Translations under genes and position numbers: made by a program
NCBI GenBank assembly: GCA_002394665.1
Contig: DGUL01000002.1
Location: 185,353 to 220,380 of the forward strand
Reading direction: 5' to 3'
Length of the DNA stretch: 35,028 nt
Source: Rickettsiales bacterium UBA4311
GTDB lineage: Bacteria; Pseudomonadota; Alphaproteobacteria; Rickettsiales; Deianiraeaceae
The notes under the pieces: model-generated
What the model was told of the DNA's origin: nothing
The model's database searches: none
What the model saw: only the letters and a program-made list of their open reading frames with translations
Shown: in pieces, positions 24,299 to 32,476 of the stretch
How the letters are laid out: each line of letters opens with the position of its first letter
Numbering within the stretch: the first letter of the stretch is position 1

Positions 24299-25732
24299 TT
24301 ACAATTTTATATTAACAATTTCGTGTGCTATTTTCGTGCTTTTACCCGCACCCATAAAAATTATTAAATTTTGTTTGTCAAATGCGTTTAGTTCCTGCAG
24401 TTTTTTAGCAACAAGCTCGGCGTTAAGTTCACATTGAAAGACGTTTTTATTTTTTGCTTTGCACTTTTCAAGAATAAATTGCTCATCAATTCCTTCAATT
24501 TTTGGCTCAGATGAGGCATAGATTGGCAGAAGTATCATTTTATCAACTTTTGCAAACATTTCGGCAAATAAGTCAATCCCATCTCTTACTCTTGTATATC
24601 TATGTGGCTCAAAAATTACAATAAGCTCGCCGTTTAGATTGTTGGTTTGCATATAATGTTTTGCACTATTTATTGCACAGGCTATTTTTTGAGGGTTGTG
24701 GGCGTAATCGTCAACTATAATTGTATCTTGAAGTTTGCCGGTAATCGTGAACCTTTTTTGTATTCCTTGAAAGTTTGCAAAGGATTTAGCAATTTTTTCA
24801 GCTTCTTGTTTTAAGAGGTGTCCAACGGCAAATGACGCAAGAGCATTTGATGCATTGATTTCTCCAAACATATTTGCTATAAAAACATTTTCTTCGGTTT
24901 TTGTTATGTTATTTACCGCTACAAAGGCAAGTCCATTTTGTTTGAGCTCTATGTTTTTTGCATAAAAGTCCGCTGTGTCATCGTGGAAGCTGTAAGTAAT
25001 TATTTTTTTATTTTTACCACCAAGTTTTGCAACGATATTTTTACCAATCTCGTCATCAATACAAATAACGAGTCCATCCTTTTCAACGGCATTCTGTGCG
25101 AACTTATAAAAGTAGTATTCAAGATTTTCTTTTGTTTTGTAAAACTCCATATGCTCGGGATCAATGTTTGTTATTACTCCAATATTTGCTGGCATTCGCA
25201 AAAAGCTTCCATCGCTTTCGTCGCTTTCAACTACGAAATATTTTCCGTCATCAGTTTTGCAATTTGAATTTGTTTCGTTCAATACCGCACCAATGAGGAT
25301 GTTCGGTTTTAAACCAATTTCTTGCAAAACGTGGCCGATGAAGCCCGTAGTTGTGGTTTTTCCGTGGCTACCAGCGACGACTATATTGTAATAATTTTGC
25401 ATAAGAATTGACAACATTTCACCCCTCTCAATTCGTGGAATATGTCTCGCAGTAGCCTCTATTGCTTCAATGTTTGAGTTTATATCAATCGCACGACTAT
25501 AAACGAATAAGTTGCAATCTTTTAAATTTTCTGTTTTGTGTCCTATGAAAATCTCAAAACCAAGTTCTTTTAGTCGTTTTGTGTTTTTGTTTTCTTCCTC
25601 GTTGCTACCGCTTACTTGATAACCAAGTTTTTTCATCAATAAAGCAAGTGCACTTGTTCCGATTCCTCCAATGCCACAGATGAAAATTTTAATCTTTTCG
25701 GTTTCTTTAAGAAAATCTTGATAGAAAAGCAT
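24299..25732 (-). CDS. murC: UDP-N-acetylmuramate--L-alanine ligase
   Basis: A 477-residue Mur ligase that adds L-alanine to UDP-MurNAc, the first amino-acid step of peptidoglycan synthesis. The N-terminal UDP-binding domain begins FICGIGGIGTSALALLMKKLGY (17-38). The ATP loop is AGSHGKTTTT (120-129). VVESDESDGSF, TNIDPEHMEFY, VDDYAHNPQKI and FEPHRYTRV mark the central and C-terminal domains. The ATG at 25732 places 18 residues before the GIGGIG motif, as in E. coli; an in-frame TTG at 25819 would add 29 atypical residues. It lies 92 nt downstream of the adenine methyltransferase gene on the same strand, so its transcription may depend partly on that locus. The presence of murC shows the cell makes peptidoglycan. 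Confidence 0.94.
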   Translation of the reverse strand: MLFYQDFLKETEKIKIFICGIGGIGTSALALLMKKLGYQVSGSNEEENKNTKRLKELGFEIFIGHKTENLKDCNLFVYSRAIDINSNIEAIEATARHIPRIERGEMLSILMQNYYNIVVAGSHGKTTTTGFIGHVLQEIGLKPNILIGAVLNETNSNCKTDDGKYFVVESDESDGSFLRMPANIGVITNIDPEHMEFYKTKENLEYYFYKFAQNAVEKDGLVICIDDEIGKNIVAKLGGKNKKIITYSFHDDTADFYAKNIELKQNGLAFVAVNNITKTEENVFIANMFGEINASNALASFAVGHLLKQEAEKIAKSFANFQGIQKRFTITGKLQDTIIVDDYAHNPQKIACAINSAKHYMQTNNLNGELIVIFEPHRYTRVRDGIDLFAEMFAKVDKMILLPIYASSEPKIEGIDEQFILEKCKAKNKNVFQCELNAELVAKKLQELNAFDKQNLIIFMGAGKSTKIAHEIVNIKL

Positions 25733-25824
25733 TCCTTTACTTGCGCAAGGTTTTTGAAATGTTTTTTTTGTCAATAGATTGGTTTTTGATTTTGATGAAT
25801 ATTTATAAACTTGTATCAAGTGCT

Positions 25825-26862
25825 TTATTTTGCCTTCCTAATCAAAATCCTATCAAACATTCCTTTACCTTTTGTTGTTGATAAATAATTTTTATCACCA
25901 ACAATTTCATATCCAAATTCAAGAATACCATTGACAATAGGTGCGGAAGAAACAGCAAAAAGTTTATCATAATCACTTGGAATATAACCATTATCAAAAC
26001 ACAAAACACCATTATCATCTACAAAATAATATTTTTCTGGAATATCTTTCAATGGAATGAGTTTGTCTTTGGAATATGGTTTTCTTGTAAAATCTAAATT
26101 TGTAAACCAAGCACCTGTCGCTCTAACTGGAATTTTCTTGCCCGTTCTTCGGTCTTTTAATTGTTGGAAATTTTCAACTCTTTTATAAACCCTCAATTCT
26201 TTATTTTTAATTTTCCTGATTATATTTACTTCTTTACTAACGATTTGATTATTGCTATAACTCGTCTTTAAAACTATTCTTGAATTACTAATCACCAAAA
26301 ACTTTTTTCCACTATCAAAAAGGACTTCATAAAACTTTCCACACAAAGACCAAGGATGATTGGTGCAAACAATGTCGGCAACTTTATTTAAAATTTTCAC
26401 AGAAAGCGGATGATAAAAACTGCCGTCAAAAAATTGTAAATCTTCATTTGTTATGTCTTCTTTTTTCAAACCAAGTGCATTATAAAACTCATCACCAAAA
26501 CCAGTATTTTTACTAAAATATTTTATTTCTGCCGTTGTGCCATCTTTACAATATACAATTCCACAAGTGTCTTGATTGAATAAATTAACCCTGCTATCAA
26601 AATGCAAACAAATCAACTTTTTCAACTTCAATTTCTTAAAGTTCTTTTTGAAATATAAAGCAAAAGCGGAGCATTCTTCATCATTATCGCTCAAACAATC
26701 GTCGCAATTACAAAAAATTACTTTATCTTCAAAATGTTTCGCAAAAGCATCACAGGTTTCCTCAACATCGCAGTATCTTGTGTAATACTCATCGTGGTCG
26801 CTTTCTTTGGATTTGTTATTATCGCTTTGAATATTTTTTGCTTCTTTTCGTGCATCCTCCAT
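25825..26862 (-). CDS. EcoRI-family adenine-specific DNA methyltransferase
   Basis: A 345-residue protein resembling the EcoRI methylase family (N6-adenine DNA methylation). Characteristic segments: DEYYTRYCDVEETCDAFAKHF, FCNCDDC with ECSAFALYFKKNFKKLKLKKLI, DIVCTNHPWSL (the catalytic motif IV position) and GAWFTNLDF. Motif IV is NHPW where family members have NPP[FYW]; one base change (CCT to CAT) explains it and activity may be altered. The ATG at 26862 is conservative; a TTG at 26895 overlaps the stop of the upstream GIY-YIG gene. The same frame stays open upstream to 27015 and encodes plausible sequence (YKGIPKEYYAFKRN) without an ATG. This suggests the protein was once, or is in some cells, the C-terminal half of a fusion across the GA repeat at 26981-27003. 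Confidence 0.78.
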   Translation of the reverse strand: MEDARKEAKNIQSDNNKSKESDHDEYYTRYCDVEETCDAFAKHFEDKVIFCNCDDCLSDNDEECSAFALYFKKNFKKLKLKKLICLHFDSRVNLFNQDTCGIVYCKDGTTAEIKYFSKNTGFGDEFYNALGLKKEDITNEDLQFFDGSFYHPLSVKILNKVADIVCTNHPWSLCGKFYEVLFDSGKKFLVISNSRIVLKTSYSNNQIVSKEVNIIRKIKNKELRVYKRVENFQQLKDRRTGKKIPVRATGAWFTNLDFTRKPYSKDKLIPLKDIPEKYYFVDDNGVLCFDNGYIPSDYDKLFAVSSAPIVNGILEFGYEIVGDKNYLSTTKGKGMFDRILIRKAK

Positions 26863-26891
26863 TATGGAACGATGTGTTTTTCCTTCCGCTT

Positions 26892-27323
26892 TCAAATTTC
26901 TCTTAAAAGCATAGTATTCTTTTGGAATACCTTTATAATCATCTGTTGTGGTTGTATAATTACTAAGAGGCTTTCTTCTCCTCTCTCTCTCTCTCTCTCT
27001 CTCAACTCTATCTCTTTAATTGTTTTTTGTCTCAACCAATGTAAAAACTTTTCCTTTGATAAACTATTCCAAAAATATTGTTCTCTTGCATTTCCCTCGT
27101 GTGTAGCAAGTAAATGCCCGAATTCTTTTTTAAATTCACTCTCAATTTGTCTTCCTTCGTTTAAATTACACTCAAATAAATATAATAATTCCTTACTCTC
27201 AAATTCTGTCTTTGTCTGGTCTGCTTGTTGTTTGTATCTTTTACTATAATCTTTTGTTGAACCAATATGAACTATTGAATTATCAACTTTTTTGATGTAA
27301 ATGTATTCCACTCTTCGGGACAT
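26892..27323 (-). CDS. GIY-YIG-like nuclease domain protein
   Basis: A 143-residue protein whose N-terminal part looks like a GIY-YIG nuclease: YIYIKKVDNSIVHIGSTKDYSKRYKQQ (about 7-33, with HIG in place of YIG and the following KRY arginine), then LLYLFECNLNEGRQIESEFKKEFGHLL, which supplies the glutamate of the fold. The start at 27323 (MSRRVEYIYI) begins right at the domain; upstream in-frame ATGs would add a hydrophobic leader not typical of the family. A (GA)11 tract encodes the RERERER stretch near residues 107-114, followed by 29 residues that end four bases into a TTG of the methyltransferase. Its partner is probably the adjacent adenine methyltransferase, giving a restriction-modification pair (inference). 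Frame after the repeat is the critical issue. Confidence 0.65.
   Translation of the reverse strand: MSRRVEYIYIKKVDNSIVHIGSTKDYSKRYKQQADQTKTEFESKELLYLFECNLNEGRQIESEFKKEFGHLLATHEGNAREQYFWNSLSKEKFLHWLRQKTIKEIELRERERERGEESLLVIIQPQQMIIKVFQKNTMLLREI
26981..27003. repeat. 23-nt CT/GA dinucleotide repeat inside the GIY-YIG gene
   Basis: Eleven and a half CT units on the plus strand (GA on the coding strand). This is the only long simple dinucleotide tract in the window. With the present count, the GIY-YIG frame ends at 26892. Deleting one unit (or adding two) puts GIY-YIG and methyltransferase in one 498-codon frame; adding one unit brings a stop within a few codons. Confidence 0.95.
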
Positions 27324-27394
27324 CGTTGAGAAAAATGGAAAACCTTTTAAAAAAATCAAGATTTTTTTGATTGTGAGAAAAAAAAGTGGTTTTG

Positions 27395-27422
27395 TTGCAA
27401 ACATTTTTTTTTTAGTTAAAAT
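27395..27422 (+). promoter_or_regulatory. Predicted promoter of the 514-aa gene
   Basis: TTGCAA (27395-27400), a 16-nt spacer and TAAAAT (27417-27422), 15 nt before the ATG at 27438. The hexamers and spacer match the promoter at 4183-4210 exactly. Confidence 0.5.
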
Positions 27423-27437
27423 TTTTTGCATTTGTAT

Positions 27438-28982
27438 ATGTCAGTTAGCGAAAACAAGCAATTTAAACCGGTTTTTACAAAGGAAGAAATTGATGATTTA
27501 ACAAAAAAATATTATGGACTTGGGGAAACAGATTTGGATGAGATTTATGCTTTTATCAATGGATTTGAAGAATCAATGGTGGCAATGCCGGAAAATGCGA
27601 ATTATGATAATTTAAAAGATTTAGTGGATAAATGTAATAAAATTCCTGCTCATTGTGGGTTTATTGTCATGAGTTATTTTGTCAATAATCACGGCGACGA
27701 TGCTTTTAATAAGGTTATGATGTCTGTTTATATGACATATAAATCATTGTTCGAAGAAGACCCAGAAAGCACAAAAACAACTGATTTATACGAAACTTTG
27801 GCCTGTATGATTGCTTTTGCGCCAAGCAAAACAATTAGGAAGTTTATTACTGAAAAGTTTGAGGTCTCAAAGGATATTTATGTTTTAATGAGAAAAAGAC
27901 CGGGAACAGATGCCGCGATGTCTGCGAGATATGCAGAACTTTTTGTGACGAGCAAGTTTGATAAAAAATATTCTGATTTGATTTATGATAATTATAACGC
28001 TATGTTAAATTATCTTGCCTCGCAAGAGTGGGATATTGCTGATATTAGCGATCCAGTTGGTATAAATTTCAATCAATTAAAAGCTGTGATGCAGGATTAT
28101 TTTGATAGAAATAAAAAAGAAAGTTTGAAAAAAATCAATAAGTTAATCAATAAAAAAGGTGATATTGGTGAGGCTTTTTTTTATTTTGTTGCTTTAAATC
28201 CTTCTTGTGCAATGGAGGTTCTATTTAGAGAAGATAGGTTTAATAGTGAATTTATTCAAAAATTTTTGTGTCAGCTAAAAGTGCAGTATGTTGCGGAATT
28301 GGTTGCAATAATTGAGAATTTACCAGAGGAAAAAATGGGTTTTATGAATTATGTTAAGGATACATATAAAATTGAAGATATTGATGGTTGTTATGAAAAA
28401 CTTGCAAATATAGTTAGAAAAGAAGGTATGGCGACATATGGGACATTGTTGAGACAAGTGTCGTTTTTTCCAACAATAGACACAAAAGATGAGGAAAAAT
28501 TTGATGTTGTTGCCGATAGATTGATTTCCAAATTGTCATCAGTAGCTAACAATTTGACAGCTGATATTTCAGAAAAGAGTATGTCAATTACAATCGTTCC
28601 TTTGGGGAGGTCAAGGATTTATCAAGATATTATGGATAAAATTGAGGGTTTTGATGAAGGAAATGCCAATAGTTTTGTAGCTAAAATGAGAGATAAAGAT
28701 CTTATTAAAAAAATTCGTGAAAGCTGGCTGTCTTGGTTTACTTTGGATCAAGCTTGTGGTGCAATGATGATTGCAATTTTACAAACTATGTCAGATATTT
28801 ATAATAGCAAACCGGATATTGACGTTGAAACGATGACAAAAGAGGTTTACAGAATTTTAGTTTTGAAACACGGAATGATAATGACATTGCCTTATTTTAG
28901 ATACATAGTTGATGGTTTGCTTGATAAACAAGTCGTAGAAGGACAAGACGATGGAGCGGAAGACTATGAAGACATCGGATAG
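27438..28982 (+). CDS. Unknown 514-aa soluble protein
   Basis: I do not recognise a family. The 514-residue product is acidic-to-neutral, predicted almost entirely alpha-helical, with no signal peptide, membrane segment or low-complexity region. Codon use and composition match the housekeeping neighbours rather than the large repetitive genes. The C-terminus is acidic (EGQDDGAEDYEDIG). ATG 27438 is chosen over 27426 because it lies 15 nt after the -10 box and gives the start MSVSENKQF. It is convergent with rpmF and divergent from the GIY-YIG gene. The overall helical repeat-like composition could suit a scaffold or adaptor, but this is a guess. Confidence 0.65.
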   Translation: MSVSENKQFKPVFTKEEIDDLTKKYYGLGETDLDEIYAFINGFEESMVAMPENANYDNLKDLVDKCNKIPAHCGFIVMSYFVNNHGDDAFNKVMMSVYMTYKSLFEEDPESTKTTDLYETLACMIAFAPSKTIRKFITEKFEVSKDIYVLMRKRPGTDAAMSARYAELFVTSKFDKKYSDLIYDNYNAMLNYLASQEWDIADISDPVGINFNQLKAVMQDYFDRNKKESLKKINKLINKKGDIGEAFFYFVALNPSCAMEVLFREDRFNSEFIQKFLCQLKVQYVAELVAIIENLPEEKMGFMNYVKDTYKIEDIDGCYEKLANIVRKEGMATYGTLLRQVSFFPTIDTKDEEKFDVVADRLISKLSSVANNLTADISEKSMSITIVPLGRSRIYQDIMDKIEGFDEGNANSFVAKMRDKDLIKKIRESWLSWFTLDQACGAMMIAILQTMSDIYNSKPDIDVETMTKEVYRILVLKHGMIMTLPYFRYIVDGLLDKQVVEGQDDGAEDYEDIG

Positions 28983-29005
28983 AGCGATATAAGCGTGATA
29001 CTTAT

Positions 29006-29028
29006 TTTGTTTTTTAGTTTAAAACAAA
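29006..29028. terminator. AT-only inverted repeat between convergent genes
   Basis: TTTGTTTT (29006-29013) and AAAACAAA (29021-29028) form an 8-bp stem with a 7-nt loop between the 514-aa gene and rpmF. It has T-rich arms in both directions, so it might be a weak bidirectional terminator. It lacks the GC-rich stem of a classical terminator. Confidence 0.3.
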
Positions 29029-29035
29029 TGGAGAA

Positions 29036-29215
29036 TTAAGCCTCTGTTTTTTGTTCTTCTTTTTTGGCTTTCTTCTCTCTTTTGAGGATTACCATATGAG
29101 ACATACAATATTTGCCATCTTTATCAACAAAGATATTTGTCTTTTTAGTGTAGCCTTTACCAGCTTGTCTCATTCCATTTTTGGATTTTGAAGTTTTCTT
29201 TTTTGGAACTGCCAT
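29036..29215 (-). CDS. rpmF: 50S ribosomal protein L32
   Basis: A 59-residue protein opening MAVPKKKTSKSKNGMRQAGK, the unmistakable L32 start, followed by a short beta region (about 27-44) and a Lys/Glu-rich tail. L32 is a small protein of the large ribosomal subunit. The original Cys pairs of zinc-binding L32 are reduced to a single Cys37, so this is the zinc-free (C-minus) type common in Alphaproteobacteria. It usually precedes plsX and fabH; here it is isolated, with a 416-nt intergenic region upstream and a convergent gene downstream. Confidence 0.95.
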   Translation of the reverse strand: MAVPKKKTSKSKNGMRQAGKGYTKKTNIFVDKDGKYCMSHMVILKREKKAKKEEQKTEA

Positions 29216-29631
29216 AAAAAAAGTAAAAACCTATTACAATAACCAAACTAACCTTGCCGAGCTTTAAAACGTTTATTTGTTTTACAAATTACGTAAATTC
29301 TACGACCCCTTTTTACAAGCTGACAGCCTTGTCTTTTTCTGAGGTTTTTCAAGGAAGATTTGACCTTCATAAGCGTGTGAAGACTGAAATGTGGAAAGAT
29401 AAAAGTCAAGTGGTTTTTGGTAAGTGGTTTGTTGTAGGGGACGCGAGCGGAGCGAGCGGAGGGTTGGGTGGGCGGGGCGATAATTTTATGACCTGCTTAC
29501 ACAAAGTAATCAATTTTACACGTTATTTTCTTGCGAGCAGGTCTATTAAATTATCGCGTTGGTATTTTTCAGTTTTACCAATTTTTGTTTGTTTCGCTTT
29601 CGTATTTTTTTTCTATGTGGATAATTTTGTT
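29216..29631. other. 416-nt intergenic region upstream of rpmF
   Basis: No supported gene. A 160-codon plus-strand open frame crosses it, but it runs into the 3' end of lpd and has no recognisable content. The region includes the leader of rpmF and a GC-rich island at 29437-29479. Confidence 0.6.
29437..29479 (+). repeat. GC-rich island with tandem 9-mer and G-quadruplex motif
   Basis: GCGAGCGGA is tandemly repeated at 29443-29451 and 29452-29460. GGGTTGGGTGGGCGGGG at 29461-29477 follows. The latter has four runs of three or more G with loops of 2, 1 and 1 nt, a near-ideal parallel G-quadruplex. The GCGAGCGG core also occurs at the left edge of the window. Confidence 0.7.
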
Positions 29632-31041
29632 TTACTTATGTATCGCCTTTCCAAAAGCATCCAAAATTGCCTCTGGTATCATCTCACTAACGGTTGGATG
29701 GGCAAAGATTGTAGCGTCCAAATCTTCCGGCAATAATTCAGCACTTTTTCCAACGGCAATAGCGTGTATCATCTCGCTCATATTTGCTCCTAACATATGA
29801 CAGCCAAGCAATTCGTGAGTTTTTTCGTCAAAAATAACTTTTACAAAATTATCAAGTTCGCCAGCAGCAATGGATTTTCCATTTCCTACACCGGAAAATG
29901 TCCCAACTTTGTATTTTATACCCTTTTCTTTGCATTGAACCTCTGTAAAACCAATACTCGCAATTTGCGGAAAGGAATAAATGCAGCTTGGAATATTTGT
30001 TTTATTTAAGAACGGCATACTAACTTTTGCAATTTTTTTCTCCTTTTCTGCAATGATATCTGCTACAATAACCCCTTCACGACTTGCTTTATGTGCCAAC
30101 CAAGGGCCATAAGTGCAATCTCCAATGGCGTAAATATTGGCTATATTTGTCTTGCAAGTTTCGTCAGTTTTTATACACCCTTTATCAAGTGCAACGCCGG
30201 TTTTTTCAAGTCCAAAACCTTCAACATTCGGGATAACACCAATAGACAAAATCAATTTATCGGCTGTCAATTTTTCTTGCTTGCCATCTTTTTCGTATGT
30301 AATCTCAACTTTATTTCCTGTCTTTTTATGACCTACAACTTTTATACCTGCCTTTATATCTATTCCTTTTTTTGTAAAAATTGATTTTGCTTTTTTTATA
30401 ATATCTTCATCTTCAGTCATCAAAATATCTTTCCCTGCTTGCAACAACATAACATTACAGCCCAGTGCGTTATAAAAATTTGCAAACTCTACACCAATTA
30501 CACCACCACCGATAATCACTACATCTTTCGGCATAGTTTTTGGCACCATTGCTCCACGATATGTGCAAATAACATCATTATCTATTTCATAATCCAAAGT
30601 TCTTGGGCTTGCCCCTGTTGCAATTACAAAGTATTTTGCATTTATCGTCTCAACTTTTCCGTCTGCACCGACGACTTCAAGTGTATTTTTGTCCTTAAAC
30701 TTTCCAACTCCGCGAACAAGTTGAACTTTGTTTTTTTTGAAAAGCATTTCAACGCCACCTGTCAATTTCGCAACGACCTTGCGGGAATAGTCTATTATTT
30801 TTGTTATATCTACTTTTTCAACCTTCAAATCAACACCAAAGTTTGCACTTTCTTTTGCAACATTTAAACTATCCGCACAATGCAAAAGTGCTTTCGTAGG
30901 TATGCATCCCCAGTTCAAACATATTCCTCCTACATTTTCTTTTTCCACGCAAGCAGTAGTTAGCCCATTCTGTGCCGAACGTATAGCACAAACATAACCA
31001 CCGGGGCCAGAGCCAAGAACACAAACATCAACTTTTAGCAT
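29632..31041 (-). CDS. lpd: Dihydrolipoyl dehydrogenase
   Basis: A 469-residue flavoprotein, the E3 component of pyruvate and 2-oxoglutarate dehydrogenases, reoxidising dihydrolipoamide with NAD+. The FAD loop is GSGPGG (10-15), the redox disulfide Cys41/Cys46 lies in GGICLNWGCIPTK, the NAD loop is IIGGGVIGVEFANFY, the second FAD motif is IYAIGDC, and the catalytic pair His448/Glu453 is in AHPTVSE. All are intact and length is normal. It starts with ATG at 31041, 151 nt downstream of birA on the same strand, which may be co-transcribed. Other dehydrogenase subunits are not in the window. Confidence 0.97.
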   Translation of the reverse strand: MLKVDVCVLGSGPGGYVCAIRSAQNGLTTACVEKENVGGICLNWGCIPTKALLHCADSLNVAKESANFGVDLKVEKVDITKIIDYSRKVVAKLTGGVEMLFKKNKVQLVRGVGKFKDKNTLEVVGADGKVETINAKYFVIATGASPRTLDYEIDNDVICTYRGAMVPKTMPKDVVIIGGGVIGVEFANFYNALGCNVMLLQAGKDILMTEDEDIIKKAKSIFTKKGIDIKAGIKVVGHKKTGNKVEITYEKDGKQEKLTADKLILSIGVIPNVEGFGLEKTGVALDKGCIKTDETCKTNIANIYAIGDCTYGPWLAHKASREGVIVADIIAEKEKKIAKVSMPFLNKTNIPSCIYSFPQIASIGFTEVQCKEKGIKYKVGTFSGVGNGKSIAAGELDNFVKVIFDEKTHELLGCHMLGANMSEMIHAIAVGKSAELLPEDLDATIFAHPTVSEMIPEAILDAFGKAIHK

Positions 31042-31192
31042 AAAGTTTTACATATGGAAGACAAGATAATTTAATTTTCAAGGTTAGCCAATGATGGTGG
31101 CAAGTTGTAGCAATAGTGTTGCTTCGGAGCCATAACGGCGAAACTTCGGTGCAACTTTGTTTGATGTTGTTTTTTTGTTTTTTTTTGTCTAA

Positions 31193-31930
31193 TTATAATG
31201 ATTTCAAAATTACCTCATCACTTGAAATAACGATGTGGTCTTTTCCTTCACCGGTTTTGGCAAGAATATAACCTTCGTCCGTTATGTCTTCAAAAAACAC
31301 TTCGTTATTATCTCGCAATAGGAGTTTTTTGCCAAGCATATAAGCATTTTTTTTCCATTGTGTTTTTATCGGTTCGAAGCCGTATAATTGCACTTTCTTA
31401 ATATTTTTTTTAAATGTTTCAAAAACTTTTATACCAAAATCGATGCAATCAAGTTCAATTCCAGTTTCGTTTTTAATACTTGTTGCTTTAAAATGCTCGG
31501 TGCATTCTGGAAAATGCAATAAGTTAGCTCCAACACCAATGATAAAGTGTTCTTTATAAATTTCTGCAAGCGTTCCGTTGAGTTTCCTAAATTCATTTGT
31601 TGCTACTTGTAGAACCAATAAATCATTTGGCCATTTTAAAAAGCATTTCAAATCAGGAGCCACGAGTTTAATATTTTCCAAAACTGCAAGTCCGCTACAA
31701 AATGGTAGCCAGTTTAGTTTTACGTGTCCTCGTTTTTGTAGTTCTTCAATGTTAAAAATGGCTGTAAAATTTAAATCTCCTTTCTTTGTATTCCAAGGAA
31801 AGTTTTTCTTTGTCGAAACTCCTGCGGTTTGTTCTTTCGTGATGAGCAAATCTTCAACAATAAAGCCCTTTAAATCAATTTGCCTTTTTGCTTCTATTTG
31901 TGTGCTGTCAATAGTTTCAAAAATTTGCAT
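31193..31930 (-). CDS. birA: Biotin--protein ligase (catalytic domain only)
   Basis: A 245-residue enzyme that activates biotin as biotinyl-5'-AMP and attaches it to carrier domains such as acetyl-CoA or propionyl-CoA carboxylase BCCP. It has no N-terminal helix-turn-helix, so it is a ligase without repressor function. Recognisable segments: STQIEAKRQ (10-18), KWPNDLL (99-105), KLNGTLAEIY (117-126, with the catalytic lysine) and IIGVGANL (130-137). The usual biotin-binding loop GRGRxGRxW is AGVSTKKNFPW (36-46), lacking both conserved arginines. This is unusual and might weaken retention of the intermediate. The small C-terminal SH3-like domain is present. Divergent from pal; upstream of lpd. 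Confidence 0.85.
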   Translation of the reverse strand: MQIFETIDSTQIEAKRQIDLKGFIVEDLLITKEQTAGVSTKKNFPWNTKKGDLNFTAIFNIEELQKRGHVKLNWLPFCSGLAVLENIKLVAPDLKCFLKWPNDLLVLQVATNEFRKLNGTLAEIYKEHFIIGVGANLLHFPECTEHFKATSIKNETGIELDCIDFGIKVFETFKKNIKKVQLYGFEPIKTQWKKNAYMLGKKLLLRDNNEVFFEDITDEGYILAKTGEGKDHIVISSDEVILKSL

Positions 31931-31940
31931 AATTTAAAGC

Positions 31941-31969
31941 TTGAAAATTCAAATCTTGACAAATATAAT
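31941..31969 (+). promoter_or_regulatory. Predicted promoter of pal
   Basis: TTGAAA (31941-31946), a 17-nt spacer and TATAAT (31964-31969), 30 nt before the ATG at 32000. A second -35-like TTGACA at 31956-31961 lies inside the spacer. No Shine-Dalgarno sequence is visible. Confidence 0.55.
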
Positions 31970-31999
31970 TAGCAATAGACCCATATTCGTTATTTTTTT

Positions 32000-32476
32000 A
32001 TGAAAAAGTCAGTCGGTTTTTTAGCTCTTTCAATGTTGGTTGCTGGTTGTGCTTCAAAGCAAGAACAATCAAACAAAAATGTTGATAATCAAAATTTAAA
32101 GAAGTCTGCAGAAGAGAAATCTTCAAACGATGTTGCTGAATTTAACAAGTTTGCAGCAAACAATGCTTTCTATTTTGATTTTGATAAATCAAATGTAAAA
32201 GATCAAAAACTTGTTAAAACATATGCCGAGAAATTAAACAAATTGGACAATGTCAATGTTGTTGTTAGCGGATATTGTGATAATAAAGGAAGTGCAGAAT
32301 ATAATAAAGCACTTGGTTTGAGAAGAGCAGAAAGTGTTAAAGATGTCTTGAAAAACAATGGTGTTAAAAAAGACGTCAAGGTCGTTTCATATGGTGAAAG
32401 CAAATACACAAAGTATGTAAGCGATGTTGCTTTGAACGATAGCAAGAACAGAAAAGCTACAATCGTTGTTGAGTAG
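32000..32476 (+). CDS. pal: Peptidoglycan-associated lipoprotein (OmpA/Pal family)
   Basis: A 158-residue outer-membrane lipoprotein. The signal peptide MKKSVGFLALSMLVAGC ends in the lipobox LVAGC, with the lipidated Cys17. A polar linker (18-50) leads to an OmpA-like peptidoglycan-binding domain (about 56-158), with FYFDFDKSNVKDQ, VSGYCDNKGSAEYNKALGLRRAESVKDVL and NRKATIVVE. Asp and Arg of the DNKG...LRRA region correspond to the diaminopimelate-binding residues. Pal works with TolB to hold the outer membrane to peptidoglycan; tol genes are not in this window. The promoter has a consensus TATAAT. Its presence confirms a diderm with peptidoglycan. Confidence 0.9.
   Translation: MKKSVGFLALSMLVAGCASKQEQSNKNVDNQNLKKSAEEKSSNDVAEFNKFAANNAFYFDFDKSNVKDQKLVKTYAEKLNKLDNVNVVVSGYCDNKGSAEYNKALGLRRAESVKDVLKNNGVKKDVKVVSYGESKYTKYVSDVALNDSKNRKATIVVE

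Noticed and set aside
26863..26895. TTG 26895 as methyltransferase start
   Set aside because: Overlap with the upstream stop is suggestive, but the ATG at 26862 is a stronger codon; both remain possible.
29254..29736. 160-codon plus-strand open frame
   Set aside because: It overlaps the 3' end of lpd and crosses the GC island; no recognisable motif, probably chance.
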